From positions 5,329,637 to 5,393,636 of the forward strand of contig NZ_CP077097.1 in assembly GCF_014269225.2 (NCBI RefSeq): a DNA stretch of 64,000 nucleotides. The letters are read 5' to 3'. The notes under the pieces were generated by a model. That model did not search any database. It was not told the origin of the DNA and saw only the letters and a program-made list of their open reading frames with translations. The position numbers and the translations under genes are program-made. This DNA comes from Pseudomonas anuradhapurensis. GTDB taxonomy: Bacteria; Pseudomonadota; Gammaproteobacteria; Pseudomonadales; Pseudomonadaceae. This document shows positions 42,965 to 56,952 of the stretch, one piece after another (position 1 is the stretch's first letter; each line of letters starts with the position of its first letter).

Positions 42965-44800
42965 TTACTCCACAGTCACCGACTTGGCCAAGTTACGCGG
43001 CTGGTCCACATCCGTGCCCTTGAGCACCGCCACGTAGTAGGACAGCAGCTGCAACGGGATGGTGTAGAGGATCGGCGCCAGGGCATCGATGATGTGCGGT
43101 ACCTTGATCACGTGGGTGCCTTCGCCGTTGCTCATGCCGGCCTGCTCGTCGGCGAACACCACCAGCTCGCCACCACGGGCGCGCACCTCCTGCAGGTTGG
43201 ACTTGAGCTTTTCCAGCAGTTCATTGTTCGGCGCCACGGTAACCACTGGCATATCGTTGTCTACCAGGGCCAGCGGGCCGTGCTTGAGTTCGCCCGCCGG
43301 ATAGGCTTCGGCGTGGATGTAGGAGATCTCCTTGAGCTTGAGCGCTCCTTCCATGGCCACCGGGTACTGGGCACCACGGCCCAGGAACAGGGTGTGATGC
43401 TTGTCGGCGAACAGCTCGGCGGTCTTCTCGACGATGGCGTCCATCGCCAGCGCTTCGCCCAGGCGGGCCGGCAGGCGGCGCAGCTCCTCCACCAGCTCGG
43501 CCTCGACACCGGCTTGCAGGGTACCGCGCACCTGGCCCAGGGCCAGGGTCAGCAGCATCAGCGAAACCAGCTGGGTAGTGAAGGCCTTGGTCGAGGCTAC
43601 GCCGATTTCCGGGCCGGCCAGGGTCAGCAGGGTCAGGTCGGATTCACGCACCAGCGAGCTGATGCCTACGTTGCAGATCGCCAGGCTGCCCAGGAAGCCC
43701 AGCTCCTTGGCGTTGCGTAGCGCTGCCAGGGTGTCGGCGGTTTCGCCGGACTGGGAGATGGAGACGAACAGGGTGTCCGCTTGCACTACAACCTTGCGGT
43801 AGCGGAATTCGCTGGCCACTTCCACCTGGCAAGGTATGCCCGCCAGTTCTTCCAGCCAGTAGCGGGCCACCATGCCGGCGTGATAGCTGGTGCCACAGGC
43901 AACGATCTGTACGTTACGCACCTTGGCGAACAGCTCGGCAGCCTGTGGGCCAAAGGCCTGGACCATGACGTGATCCTTGCCCAGGCGGCCTTCCAGGGTG
44001 CGCTGCACTACGCTTGGCTGCTCGTGAATTTCCTTGAGCATGAAGTGGCGATAGGTGCCCTTGTCGGCCGCTTCGGCGCCTTCGTGGTACTGCACGGTCT
44101 CACGCTGTACCTTGTGCCCGGCCTGGTCCCAGATGCTCACTTGGTCACGGCGGATCTCGGCGATATCGCCTTCTTCGAGGTACATGAAGCGGTCGGTGAC
44201 CTGGCGCAGCGCCAATTGGTCGGAGGCCAGGAAGTTTTCACCCAGCCCCAGGCCGATGACCAGCGGGCTGCCGCTGCGTGCCGCCACCAGGCGGTCGGGT
44301 TGGTTGGCACTGACCAGCGCCAGGCCGTAGGCGCCATGCAGGCGCTTCACCGCGGCCTTGAGCGCATCGGTGAGGTCAGGAACGAGCTTGAGGGTGTGAT
44401 GGATCAGGTGGACGATGACTTCGGTATCGGTCTGCGAACTGAAGACGTAGCCAAGGCCCTTCAGTTCCTCGCGCAGTTCTTCATGGTTCTCGATGATGCC
44501 ATTGTGTACCACCGCCACCGTGTCGCTGGAGAAGTGCGGGTGGGCGTTGCCTTCGGTCGGCGCACCGTGGGTAGCCCAGCGGGTATGGGCGATGCCCAGC
44601 TGCCCGGACAGTGGCTCGGCGGCAACCGCAGCTTCCAGCTCGCTGACCTTGCCGATACGGCGGCGGCGCTGCAGTTCACCGTTCTGGGTGAGCACGGCCA
44701 GGCCGGCGCTGTCGTAGCCGCGGTACTCAAGACGCTTGAGGCCTTCGATCAGGATGGCTGTGATGTTGCGTTCGGCGACGGCACCAACGATTCCACACAT
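42965..44800 (-). CDS. glmS: Glutamine-fructose-6-phosphate aminotransferase
   Basis: GlmS makes glucosamine 6-phosphate for cell-wall synthesis. The 611-residue protein has the N-terminal nucleophile Cys2 in [12 protein letters not shown] and the [10 protein letters not shown] glutaminase motif. Two SIS domains follow with the [15 protein letters not shown] motif. The C terminus [11 protein letters not shown] is the conserved TnsD target region at the DNA level. It follows glmR by 3 bp, so no glmS ribozyme is present. Confidence 0.97.
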   Translation of the reverse strand: MCGIVGAVAERNITAILIEGLKRLEYRGYDSAGLAVLTQNGELQRRRRIGKVSELEAAVAAEPLSGQLGIAHTRWATHGAPTEGNAHPHFSSDTVAVVHNGIIENHEELREELKGLGYVFSSQTDTEVIVHLIHHTLKLVPDLTDALKAAVKRLHGAYGLALVSANQPDRLVAARSGSPLVIGLGLGENFLASDQLALRQVTDRFMYLEEGDIAEIRRDQVSIWDQAGHKVQRETVQYHEGAEAADKGTYRHFMLKEIHEQPSVVQRTLEGRLGKDHVMVQAFGPQAAELFAKVRNVQIVACGTSYHAGMVARYWLEELAGIPCQVEVASEFRYRKVVVQADTLFVSISQSGETADTLAALRNAKELGFLGSLAICNVGISSLVRESDLTLLTLAGPEIGVASTKAFTTQLVSLMLLTLALGQVRGTLQAGVEAELVEELRRLPARLGEALAMDAIVEKTAELFADKHHTLFLGRGAQYPVAMEGALKLKEISYIHAEAYPAGELKHGPLALVDNDMPVVTVAPNNELLEKLKSNLQEVRARGGELVVFADEQAGMSNGEGTHVIKVPHIIDALAPILYTIPLQLLSYYVAVLKGTDVDQPRNLAKSVTVE

Positions 44801-44803
44801 GGT

Positions 44804-45580
44804 TTATTGCTCCTGGCTGATCGCGGCGCAGATCAGGTTGATGCCGCGGGCTTGAATTTGTTCGCGTGCCGCTGCGGGCAGGCGCTCATCAGTAATAAGG
44901 GTGTGCACGCTGCCCCAGGGCAGCTCAAGGTTGGGGATCTTGCGCCCGACCTTGTCCGACTCGACCATCACGATCACTTCTCGGGCGACTTCGGCCATGA
45001 CTCGGCTCAGCCCGAGCAGCTCGTTGAAGGTGGTGGTACCCCGGCCGAGATCGATGCCATCGGCACCGATGAACAGCTGGTCGAAATCATAGGAACGCAA
45101 TACCTGCTCGGCCACCTGGCCCTGGAACGATTCGGAATGGGGGTCCCAGGTACCGCCCGTCATCAGCAGCACCGGCTCATGTTCGAGGTCGCAGATGGCG
45201 CGGGCGACGTTCAGCGAATTGGTCATCACCACCAGGCCAGGCTGGCGCCCCAGTTCAGGGATCATCGCCGCCGTGGTGCTGCCACTGTCGATGATGATGC
45301 GTGCATGTTCACGAATACGGCCGACGGCGGCACGTGCAATGGCCTTTTTATAGGAAGATACGGGCTGGGCGGGTTCAGCGAGCAGCTCGTGCGGCACCGG
45401 GACTGCGCCACCATAACGGCGTAACAGGAGGCCGTTGGTTTCGAGGGCGGCCAGATCCTTGCGAATGGTCACTTCCGAGGTGGCGAAACGCTTGGCCAAC
45501 GCGTCCACACTCACCTCGCCCTGCTCGCTGAGCAATGCCAGGATGTTATGCCGCCGTTGTGGTGTGTTTCGTTTCGACAT
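44804..45580 (-). CDS. glmR: DeoR-family regulator upstream of glmS
   Basis: This 258-residue DeoR/GlpR-type regulator has an N-terminal helix-turn-helix (RRHNILALLSEQGEVSVDALAKRF then SEVTIRKDLAAL) and a C-terminal sugar-phosphate sensor domain. It is cotranscribed with glmS and probably controls it. A perfect TTTCGA-T-TCGAAA dyad lies 12 bp before its start, suggesting autoregulation. The symbol follows usage in Pseudomonas. Confidence 0.9.
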   Translation of the reverse strand: MSKRNTPQRRHNILALLSEQGEVSVDALAKRFATSEVTIRKDLAALETNGLLLRRYGGAVPVPHELLAEPAQPVSSYKKAIARAAVGRIREHARIIIDSGSTTAAMIPELGRQPGLVVMTNSLNVARAICDLEHEPVLLMTGGTWDPHSESFQGQVAEQVLRSYDFDQLFIGADGIDLGRGTTTFNELLGLSRVMAEVAREVIVMVESDKVGRKIPNLELPWGSVHTLITDERLPAAAREQIQARGINLICAAISQEQ

Positions 45581-45591
45581 TCGCGCCTAAG

Positions 45592-45604
45592 TTTCGATTC
45601 GAAA
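45592..45604. promoter_or_regulatory. Candidate DeoR-type operator of glmR-glmS
   Basis: TTTCGATTCGAAA is a perfect 6+6 palindrome. DeoR/GlpR regulators in Pseudomonas bind TTTCG...CGAAA-type sites. Additional TTTCG repeats at 45568-45575 extend into the glmR coding start. Confidence 0.6.
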
Positions 45605-45684
45605 GATAATGCTTGCAATCAAAACCTAAGATGGGAGATTCGTCAAGCTGTGGATAAAAGCCGAAGATAAATGGCCAACCGCTG

Positions 45685-45771
45685 GAAGTGGGTTCGCCTG
45701 CGAAGAACCACCTGTGGCTGGCACCGGCTTTGCCGGTGTTCGCGGCTGAAGCCACTCCTACAGGAATTGTG
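45685..45771. repeat. REP-like element with stacked hairpins
   Basis: GTGGGTTCGC and GAAGAACCAC, then CACCGGC-TTT-GCCGGTG, then GGCTGAAGCCACTCCTACA give consecutive short palindromes of the kind found in Pseudomonas intergenic repeats. Confidence 0.65.
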
Positions 45772-45802
45772 CAAAACTTATCCAAAATGGATGGGCCGCC
45801 CA

Positions 45803-45834
45803 CAAAAAAGCCGACTTATTCACATAAGTCGGCT
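45803..45834 (-). terminator. Rho-independent terminator of glmU
   Basis: On the minus strand AGCCGACTTA, loop TGTGAA, TAAGTCGGCT is followed by a T-run. It begins 25 bp after the glmU stop. Confidence 0.92.
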
Positions 45835-45859
45835 GTTGATCGAACCAGCTGTGTATAAC

Positions 45860-47227
45860 TCAGTTCTTCTTGATCTTCTCCGGCCGCTTCCAGCCCGCGA
45901 TGTTGCGTTGGCGGGCTCGTGCTACCGCCAGGTCGCCAGCCTCGACGGTCTGGGTGATGGTCGAACCAGCTGCAGTGGTCGCACCCGCTTGGATATCCAC
46001 AGGGGCAACCAGCGAATTGTTCGAGCCGATGAAGACATCTTCGCCCATCACGGTCTTGAACTTGTTGGCGCCATCGTAGTTGCAAGTGATGGTACCGGCA
46101 CCGATGTTGGTGCGTGCGCCAATCTCCGCATCGCCCAGGTAGGTCAGGTGGCCAGCCTTGGCCCCCTCCCCCAGGTGCGCGTTCTTCAGTTCGACAAAGT
46201 TACCCACATGGGCCTTGGCCTCCAGCACGCTGCCCGGGCGCAGGCGGGCGAACGGGCCGGCATCGCTGCCCTCACCCATCACGGCGCCTTCGAGGTGGCT
46301 GTTGGCTTTGACCACCGCGCCCTTGCGCAGGGTGGTGTTCTTGATCACGCAGTTCGGGCCGATCTGGACGTCGTCCTCGATGACAACCTTGCCTTCGAGA
46401 ATTACGTTGATGTCGATCAGCACGTCACGGCCGACGGTCACTTCACCGCGAACATCGAAGCGTGCCGGATCGCGCAGGGTCACGCCCTGGGCCATCAGGC
46501 GGCGGCCTTCGCGCAGCTGGTAGTGACGTTCCAGTTCGGACAGCTGGCGACGGTCATTGGCGCCTTGCACTTCCATAGGGTCGTGTGGCTGCTCGGTAGC
46601 CACTACCAGGCCGTCGGCCACCGCCATGGCGATGATATCGGTCAGGTAATACTCGCCTTGGGCATTGTTGTTCGACAGGCGACCCATCCAGTCAGCCAAG
46701 CGTGCGGCTGGCAGGGCAAGAATGCCTGTGTTGCCTTCCTTGATCGCTTTCTGCGCATCGTTGGCGTCCTTGTGCTCAACGATAGCGGTCACCTTGCCCT
46801 GCTCGTCACGCACGATGCGGCCATAGCCGGTCGGGTCGTCGAGGGTTACCGTGAGCAGGCCCAGCTGCTGGGAGTTGGCCTTGGCCAGCAGGCGCTGCAG
46901 CGTCTCCACTTCAATCAAAGGCACGTCGCCGTACAGCACCAGCACGGTGTCGGCAGTCAAGGCCGGCAACGCCTGGGCAACTGCATGGCCGGTGCCCAGT
47001 TGCTTGTCCTGCATGACGAAGTTCAGGTCGTCGGCGGCCAGGCGCTCGCGTACCAGCTCGGCACCATGGCCAATGACCACGTGAATACCTTGCGGCTGAA
47101 GCTGGCGCGCGCTGTGGATAACATGCCCGAGCATGGAATTGCCGGCTACCGGATGCAGCACCTTGGGCAGCGCCGAGCGCATGCGGGTACCTTGGCCGGC
47201 AGCGAGAATAACGATATCGAGTGACAT
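45860..47227 (-). CDS. glmU: Bifunctional GlmU (UDP-GlcNAc pyrophosphorylase/acetyltransferase)
   Basis: GlmU acetylates glucosamine 1-phosphate and then forms UDP-GlcNAc. The 455-residue protein has the N-terminal [11 protein letters not shown] uridyltransferase motif and YGDVPLI. A C-terminal left-handed beta-helix with hexapeptide repeats and the acetyltransferase residues ([21 protein letters not shown]) follows. The gene follows the atp operon and its terminator. Confidence 0.97.
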   Translation of the reverse strand: MSLDIVILAAGQGTRMRSALPKVLHPVAGNSMLGHVIHSARQLQPQGIHVVIGHGAELVRERLAADDLNFVMQDKQLGTGHAVAQALPALTADTVLVLYGDVPLIEVETLQRLLAKANSQQLGLLTVTLDDPTGYGRIVRDEQGKVTAIVEHKDANDAQKAIKEGNTGILALPAARLADWMGRLSNNNAQGEYYLTDIIAMAVADGLVVATEQPHDPMEVQGANDRRQLSELERHYQLREGRRLMAQGVTLRDPARFDVRGEVTVGRDVLIDINVILEGKVVIEDDVQIGPNCVIKNTTLRKGAVVKANSHLEGAVMGEGSDAGPFARLRPGSVLEAKAHVGNFVELKNAHLGEGAKAGHLTYLGDAEIGARTNIGAGTITCNYDGANKFKTVMGEDVFIGSNNSLVAPVDIQAGATTAAGSTITQTVEAGDLAVARARQRNIAGWKRPEKIKKN

Positions 47228-47284
47228 TACTGGCTACCAATCCTGGGCGGTCAGTGAAATGACCGGTTCTAAGGTTGCAAAAAA

Positions 47285-47311
47285 GAAAAAGGGTAGCCGA
47301 TGGCTACCCTT
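47285..47311 (-). terminator. Terminator of the atp operon
   Basis: On the minus strand AGGGTAGCC, loop ATC, GGCTACCCT is followed by TTTTCTTTTT, 29 bp after the atpC stop. Confidence 0.9.
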
Positions 47312-47339
47312 GTTCTCAATCTACATGAAGCCTGCGGAA

Positions 47340-47765
47340 TTAACCGCCGAACTTCTTGCGGATCTGCTGGACGGTACGCAGCTGGGCTGCGGCCTCGGCC
47401 AGACGTGCGGATGCGGCACTGTAGTCGAAATCCGCGCCTTTCTCATGCAGGGCCTTCTCAGCTGCCTTGACGGCATCCTGAGCGGAGGCTTCGTCCAGGT
47501 CGGCTGCACGTTGCACGGTGTCGGCGAGTACCTTGACCATGTTCGGCTGCACTTCCAGGAAGCCGCCAGAGATGTAGAACACCTCGCGCTCGCCGCCCTG
47601 CTTGGTCAGCGTAATCGGACCTGGCTTCAGATTGGTGATCAGCGGCGCGTGGCCCGGAGCGATACCCAGATCGCCCAGGTTGCCGTGCGCAACCACCATC
47701 TCGACCAGACCGGAGAAGATTTCTCCTTCCGCGCTGACGATATCGCAATGGACTGTCATAGCCAT
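47340..47765 (-). CDS. atpC: ATP synthase epsilon subunit
   Basis: This 141-residue subunit of the F1 central stalk inhibits ATP hydrolysis. It has the N-terminal beta-barrel domain ([17 protein letters not shown] and [18 protein letters not shown]) and a C-terminal helical hairpin. It is the last gene of the operon, 44 bp after atpD. The length is normal. Confidence 0.96.
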   Translation of the reverse strand: MAMTVHCDIVSAEGEIFSGLVEMVVAHGNLGDLGIAPGHAPLITNLKPGPITLTKQGGEREVFYISGGFLEVQPNMVKVLADTVQRAADLDEASAQDAVKAAEKALHEKGADFDYSAASARLAEAAAQLRTVQQIRKKFGG

Positions 47766-47809
47766 CTGCTTGCCTCAACCTGATTAGCGCCCCTTTCGGG
47801 GCGCCGGGA

Positions 47810-49213
<1,404 letters not shown>

Positions 49214-50074
49214 TTAAACCGCGGCAGCGCCGCCGACGATTTCCGAGATCTCCTGGGTGATCGCAGCCTGACGCGCCTTGTTGTAGATCAGCTGGAGTTC
49301 GCTGATCAAATCACCGGCGTTGTCTGTGGCGTTCTTCATGGCGATCATCCGGGCCGCTTGTTCAGCAGCGTTGTTCTCGACCACCGCCTGGTACACCTGC
49401 GACTCCACGTAACGCACCATCAAGCCGTCCAGCAGCTCTTTTGCGTCGGGTTCGTACAGGTAGTCCCAGTGATGCTTGAGATCCTGATCCGGGGTTGCCA
49501 CCAACGGTACCAATTGCTCGACCGTCGGTTTTTGGGTCATGGTGTTGATGAACTTGTTCGAAACCACCGAGAGGCGATCGATGCGGCCGTCCAGGTAGGC
49601 GTCCAGCATCACTTTGACGGAGCCGATCAGGTCGTTGATCGATGGCTCTTCGCCCAAGTGGCTGATCGCGGCTACGACGTTACCGCCAAAGCTGCGGAAG
49701 AATGCCGCACCCTTGCTGCCGATCACGCACAGGTCGATTTCAACGCCCTGTTCGCGGTTTTCGTTCATGTCCTTGACCAGGGCCTTGAACAGGTTGGTGT
49801 TCAAGCCGCCGCACAGACCACGGTCACTGCTCACCACGATATAACCGGCGCGCTTTACAGGGCGCTCGATCATGAACGGGTGGCGGTACTCCGGGTTGGC
49901 GTTGGCCAGATGACCGATCACCTGGCGGATACGCTCCGCATAAGGACGGCTAGCAGCCATGCGCAGTTGTGCCTTGCGCATTTTGCTGACCGCCACTTTT
50001 TCCATGGCGCTGGTAATTTTTTGCGTGCTTTTGATGCTCGCAATCTTACTGCGAATCTCTTTTGCGCCTGCCAT
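49214..50074 (-). CDS. atpG: ATP synthase gamma subunit
   Basis: The 286-residue central rotor subunit consists of two long helices that start [21 protein letters not shown] and end near [22 protein letters not shown] Rossmann-like middle contains [13 protein letters not shown]. It lies 48 bp after atpA. Confidence 0.97.
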   Translation of the reverse strand: MAGAKEIRSKIASIKSTQKITSAMEKVAVSKMRKAQLRMAASRPYAERIRQVIGHLANANPEYRHPFMIERPVKRAGYIVVSSDRGLCGGLNTNLFKALVKDMNENREQGVEIDLCVIGSKGAAFFRSFGGNVVAAISHLGEEPSINDLIGSVKVMLDAYLDGRIDRLSVVSNKFINTMTQKPTVEQLVPLVATPDQDLKHHWDYLYEPDAKELLDGLMVRYVESQVYQAVVENNAAEQAARMIAMKNATDNAGDLISELQLIYNKARQAAITQEISEIVGGAAAV

Positions 50075-50122
50075 GTATCACCTATCAGGTTAGCAAGCGG
50101 GGGCCAGGGCCCCCGCTGCGGC

Positions 50123-51667
<1,545 letters not shown>

Positions 51668-51688
51668 TGCTCTGCTGCCCCTTCAAAC

Positions 51689-52225
51689 TCAAGATTTCAA
51701 TGCTTCGGCCAGTTTCGCGATCTTGCCGCGAACCGAGCCATCGATTACCAGGTCGCCGGCGCGGATGACGACGCCGCCGATCAGGCTGGCATCCTCCGAC
51801 GCGTGCAGGCGCACTTCCCGGCTGAGCCGTGCACTGAGAACCTTGGCGAGTTTGTCTTGCTGTTCTTGGTTCAACGCAAAAGCACTGGTGACTTCCACGT
51901 CCACGGATTTTTCTTGCTCGGCCTTGTACAGGTCGAACAGGGCGGCAATCTCCGGCAGGAGCAGGAGACGGTCGTTTTCCGCGGCAACATGAATGAAATT
52001 CTGTGCCTGTGCATCGAACTTGTCACCGCACACTTCAATGAATGCGGCGGCCTTTTCTGCGCTTGTCAGTCGCGGGGCCTTGAGCAGGCGCTGCATGGTG
52101 TCGTCTTCCGACACCGCAGCAGCCAGGCCGAGCATGGCTGACCAATTGGCCAGTTGCTGATGGGCCTGGGCATGCTCAAAGGCAGCCTTAGCGTAAGGTC
52201 GGGCCAACGTGGTCAGTTCTGCCAT
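51689..52225 (-). CDS. atpH: ATP synthase delta subunit
   Basis: The 178-residue peripheral-stalk subunit links F1 to the b dimer. It begins with the helical [13 protein letters not shown] motif and ends with the conserved [21 protein letters not shown] segment. It lies 12 bp after atpF. Confidence 0.96.
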   Translation of the reverse strand: MAELTTLARPYAKAAFEHAQAHQQLANWSAMLGLAAAVSEDDTMQRLLKAPRLTSAEKAAAFIEVCGDKFDAQAQNFIHVAAENDRLLLLPEIAALFDLYKAEQEKSVDVEVTSAFALNQEQQDKLAKVLSARLSREVRLHASEDASLIGGVVIRAGDLVIDGSVRGKIAKLAEALKS

Positions 52226-52237
52226 GATCGCCCTCGC

Positions 52238-52708
52238 TTAAATTTCAGCGGCCAGTTTGTTAACCAGCTCCGCATGCGCGTTTTGATCGATTGTGGCGCC
52301 AAGGATCTTTTCAGCACCGCCAACAGCCAGGGCACCCACTTGGGCACGCAGGGCGTCTTTGACGCTGTTCAGTTCCTGTTCGATCTCGGCTTGAGCCTGA
52401 GCCTTCACACGGTCAGCTTCGACGCGAGCCTGTTCACGGGCTTCCTCGACAAGCTGAGCAGCGCGTTTCTTGCTTTGCTCAATGATTTCGGCTGCCTGTG
52501 CCTTTGCTTCACGCAGTTGCTGACCCGCTTTCTCTTGGGCCAGCTCCAGGTCGCGAGCTGCGCGGTTGGCAGCGTCCAAGCCGTCGGCAATCTTCTTTTG
52601 GCGCTCTTGCAGAGCAGTGATGACCGGAGGCCATACATACTTCATGCAGAAGAGTACAAAAATCAGAAAAGCAACGGATTGGCCAATCAGGGTTGCATTA
52701 ATGTTCAC
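52238..52708 (-). CDS. atpF: ATP synthase b subunit
   Basis: The 156-residue b subunit has one N-terminal membrane span ([20 protein letters not shown]) and a long coiled-coil stalk rich in Ala, Glu, Gln and Lys. It lies 57 bp after atpE. Confidence 0.97.
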   Translation of the reverse strand: MNINATLIGQSVAFLIFVLFCMKYVWPPVITALQERQKKIADGLDAANRAARDLELAQEKAGQQLREAKAQAAEIIEQSKKRAAQLVEEAREQARVEADRVKAQAQAEIEQELNSVKDALRAQVGALAVGGAEKILGATIDQNAHAELVNKLAAEI

Positions 52709-52765
52709 GCCAACACCTCGCTCGGTCTTTGTCCATCACACCAATCAACTCGTGGAAACGAGTGA

Positions 52766-53038
<273 letters not shown>

Positions 53039-53167
53039 TTACGTCGTATTGGTTAGGTTTTTAGTTTGAAGCGGTAAAACAAATCGTTTGGTACAGCATG
53101 CCCTTGCGGACTTTTTAAGCCCTCCCCCCAAACGAGCGGGGAAGGCTATCAGACACGCCAGGCGGTC

Positions 53168-54461
<1,294 letters not shown>

Positions 54462-54539
54462 CACAACTGCTCCTCGGAAGTCGACCAACAAGTCAGCTAT
54501 GACTTGGCATAATTTGTGCCGACAAAATGCGCGCAGAGT

Positions 54540-54561
54540 ATAGGGGTGGATTAACCCCTAT
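54540..54561. terminator. Palindrome between parB and atpI
   Basis: ATAGGGGT and ACCCCTAT form a perfect 8-bp stem with loop GGATTA. It may end the parAB transcript or lie in the atp promoter region. There is no T-run. Confidence 0.45.
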
Positions 54562-54609
54562 TCAACTCTTCGTAGTGATTTCCGACTGCACGCTACAACA
54601 GGAATTGTT

Positions 54610-55482
54610 TCAGCGGATGTGAGCAAGCACACCTTGCAACTCGTCAAGCGAGTTGTAGCGAATAACCAACTGGCCTTTGCCCTTGTTGCCATGACGGATC
54701 TGCACGGCCGAGCCCAGGCGCTCTGCGAGACGCTGTTCAAGGCGTGCGATATCCGGATCAGGTTTGCTCGGCTCGACCGGATCAGGTTTGTCGCTGAGCC
54801 ACTGACGAACCAGTGCCTCGGTTTGGCGCACGGTGAGGCCGCGTGCGACAACATGACGCGCCCCCTCTTCCTGACGGCCTTCTTCCAGCCCGAGCAATGC
54901 ACGCGCGTGGCCCATCTCCAGGTCGCCATGGGCGAGCATGGTCTTGATCGCCTCAGGCAAGGTGATCAGGCGCAGCAGGTTGGCCACGGTTACCCGCGAC
55001 TTGCCTACGGCGTCGGCCACCTGCTGCTGGGTGAGTTCGAATTCCTGCTGCAGGCGCTGCAGCGCCAGGGCCTCTTCCAACGGGTTGAGGTCTTCGCGCT
55101 GGATGTTCTCGATCAGCGCCATGGCGATGGCAGCTTCGTCGGGCACTTCGCGGACCATGGCCGGGATCTTGTCCAGGCCAGCCTGCTGGGTAGCACGCCA
55201 GCGGCGCTCACCGGCGATGATCTCGTAGCGGTTGTCGCCGATCGGGCGCACCACGATCGGTTGCATCACGCCATGGTTGCGAATCGAGTGCGCAAGCTCT
55301 TCCAGCGCCTCCGGGTCCATGTCCCGGCGCGGCTGGTACTTGCCACGCTGGATCAGCTCGACCGGCAGGTGTTGCAGTTCTTTCTGGTCGATCTTCACAG
55401 CCTGCTCTTCGAGCGCGCTGACGGAAGGACCACTGAGCAGTGCATCCAACCCACGTCCGAGACCCCGTTTCTTGACGGCCAT
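54610..55482 (-). CDS. parB: Chromosome partitioning protein ParB
   Basis: This 290-residue CTP-dependent DNA clamp loads at parS and spreads. It has the IQRGKYQPRRDMDPEALEELA start of the catalytic domain, AGERRWRATQQAG as the CTP-binding motif, and the helix-turn-helix LTQQQVADAVGKSRVTVANLLRL. The C-terminal dimerisation domain ends LDELQGVLAHIR. It lies 9 bp after parA. Confidence 0.97.
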   Translation of the reverse strand: MAVKKRGLGRGLDALLSGPSVSALEEQAVKIDQKELQHLPVELIQRGKYQPRRDMDPEALEELAHSIRNHGVMQPIVVRPIGDNRYEIIAGERRWRATQQAGLDKIPAMVREVPDEAAIAMALIENIQREDLNPLEEALALQRLQQEFELTQQQVADAVGKSRVTVANLLRLITLPEAIKTMLAHGDLEMGHARALLGLEEGRQEEGARHVVARGLTVRQTEALVRQWLSDKPDPVEPSKPDPDIARLEQRLAERLGSAVQIRHGNKGKGQLVIRYNSLDELQGVLAHIR

Positions 55483-55491
55483 ACGGATTCC

Positions 55492-56283
55492 TTAAGTTGT
55501 TTGTGCAGTGCGTGATTGACGGCGTTGGCGGCGGACCAGTTCCCCGGCCAGGGCCAGATACGCCAGCGCGCCGCGCGATTGCTTGTCGTAGGCCAGGGCC
55601 GGCATGCCGAAGCTCGGGGCCTCGGCCAGGCGAATGTTGCGCGGAATGACCGTGTCGTACAGCTGCGGGCCGAAGTGCTCCTTCAGCTGCGCCGAAACAT
55701 CGTTGTTCAGGCTCAGCCGCGGGTCGTACATGGTCCGCAGCAGGCCCTCGATCTTCAGCTCCGGATTCAACCGGGCAGCGATGCGCTTGATGTTATCCAC
55801 AAGGTCACTGAGACCTTCCAGCGCGTAATACTCGCACTGCATCGGGATGATCACGCCATCCGAGGCGACCAGGGCGTTGAGCGTCAGCATCGACAGCGAC
55901 GGCGGGCAGTCGATGAGGATGTAGTCGTAGTTGTCGCGGATCGGTGCCAGGGCGTTGCGCAGGCGGCTTTCCTTGACCTGCATTTCCAGCAGCACCACTT
56001 CGGCGGCAGTCAGGTCACGGTTCGCCGGCAGCAACTGGAAACCACCGTGCTCGGAGTAATGCATGGCCTGGGCCAGGTCGCATTCCCCGATCAACAGGTC
56101 GTAGACCGAGTGCTCGAGCTCGTGCTTGTCCACACCGCTGCCCATGGTGGCGTTGCCTTGCGGATCGAGGTCGATCAGCAGCACACGACGCTTGGTTGCG
56201 GCCAGCGAGGCAGCGAGATTGATACAGGTGGTGGTCTTGCCCACACCACCCTTCTGGTTCGCGATTGCGAATACCTTAGCCAT
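55492..56283 (-). CDS. parA: Chromosome partitioning ATPase ParA
   Basis: This 263-residue Walker ATPase has the deviant P-loop KGGVGKTTTCINLAASLA, the LLIDLDPQGNATMG motif and DYILIDCPPSL. With ParB and parS it moves newly copied origins apart. It lies 18 bp after rsmG. Confidence 0.97.
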   Translation of the reverse strand: MAKVFAIANQKGGVGKTTTCINLAASLAATKRRVLLIDLDPQGNATMGSGVDKHELEHSVYDLLIGECDLAQAMHYSEHGGFQLLPANRDLTAAEVVLLEMQVKESRLRNALAPIRDNYDYILIDCPPSLSMLTLNALVASDGVIIPMQCEYYALEGLSDLVDNIKRIAARLNPELKIEGLLRTMYDPRLSLNNDVSAQLKEHFGPQLYDTVIPRNIRLAEAPSFGMPALAYDKQSRGALAYLALAGELVRRQRRQSRTAQTT

Positions 56284-56301
56284 TGTTGCGTGTGTTCCCA
56301 G

Positions 56302-56952
56302 TCATGCCTTGCGGCGCAGTATCAGCAGATGGCGCTGGCCCTGGCAACCTGGAACGGTCAGGGCCTGCTCGCTTTCCACTGTGAAGTCTGCGGGCAATGC
56401 TACCAGTTCATCGGCAGGATGCAGCCCCTTCATTGCAAGCCATTGCGTCCCGGTGTCGCCCAGGTGGCGGGTCCAGTTGGTGAAATTTTCCATGCTGCTG
56501 AAAGCGCGGGAGATGATCCCGTTGAACGGTTGCGCCGGCTGGAAGGCCTCGACCCGGCTGTGGATAACCGTGAGGTTGTCCAGCTTGAGTTCCATTTTCA
56601 CCTGGGTCAGGAAGCGCGTCTTCTTGCCGTTGGCATCCAGCACCGTCACCCGCTTGTGCGGATGCAGGATAGCCAATGGGATGCCAGGCATGCCGCCGCC
56701 ACTGCCGACATCCAGCCAGTTGTCACGTTCGCTGTGGATAAACGGCATGACGCTGAGGCTGTCGAGCAGATGACGCGACACCATCTCGTCGGGGTCGCGC
56801 ACGGCAGTCAGGTTGTAGGCTTTGTTCCATTTGATCAACAGGGCCAGGTAGCCGAGCAGCTTTTCGTGCTGCTCGGCGCTCAGCTCGACACCGAGCTGGC
56901 GCGCACCTGTGGACAACTCTTCAGCGTGTTGCGGGGTGACCAGGGAACTCAA
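56302..56952 (-). CDS. rsmG: 16S rRNA m7G527 methyltransferase
   Basis: The 216-residue SAM-dependent enzyme has the SAM motif [19 protein letters not shown] near residue 75 and [20 protein letters not shown]. It overlaps mnmG by 4 bp, so translation is coupled. Confidence 0.96.
   Translation of the reverse strand: MSSLVTPQHAEELSTGARQLGVELSAEQHEKLLGYLALLIKWNKAYNLTAVRDPDEMVSRHLLDSLSVMPFIHSERDNWLDVGSGGGMPGIPLAILHPHKRVTVLDANGKKTRFLTQVKMELKLDNLTVIHSRVEAFQPAQPFNGIISRAFSSMENFTNWTRHLGDTGTQWLAMKGLHPADELVALPADFTVESEQALTVPGCQGQRHLLILRRKA

Noticed and set aside
44801..44803. A glmS ribozyme or leader riboswitch
   Set aside because: Only 3 bp separate glmR and glmS, leaving no room. The ribozyme is known from Gram-positive bacteria.
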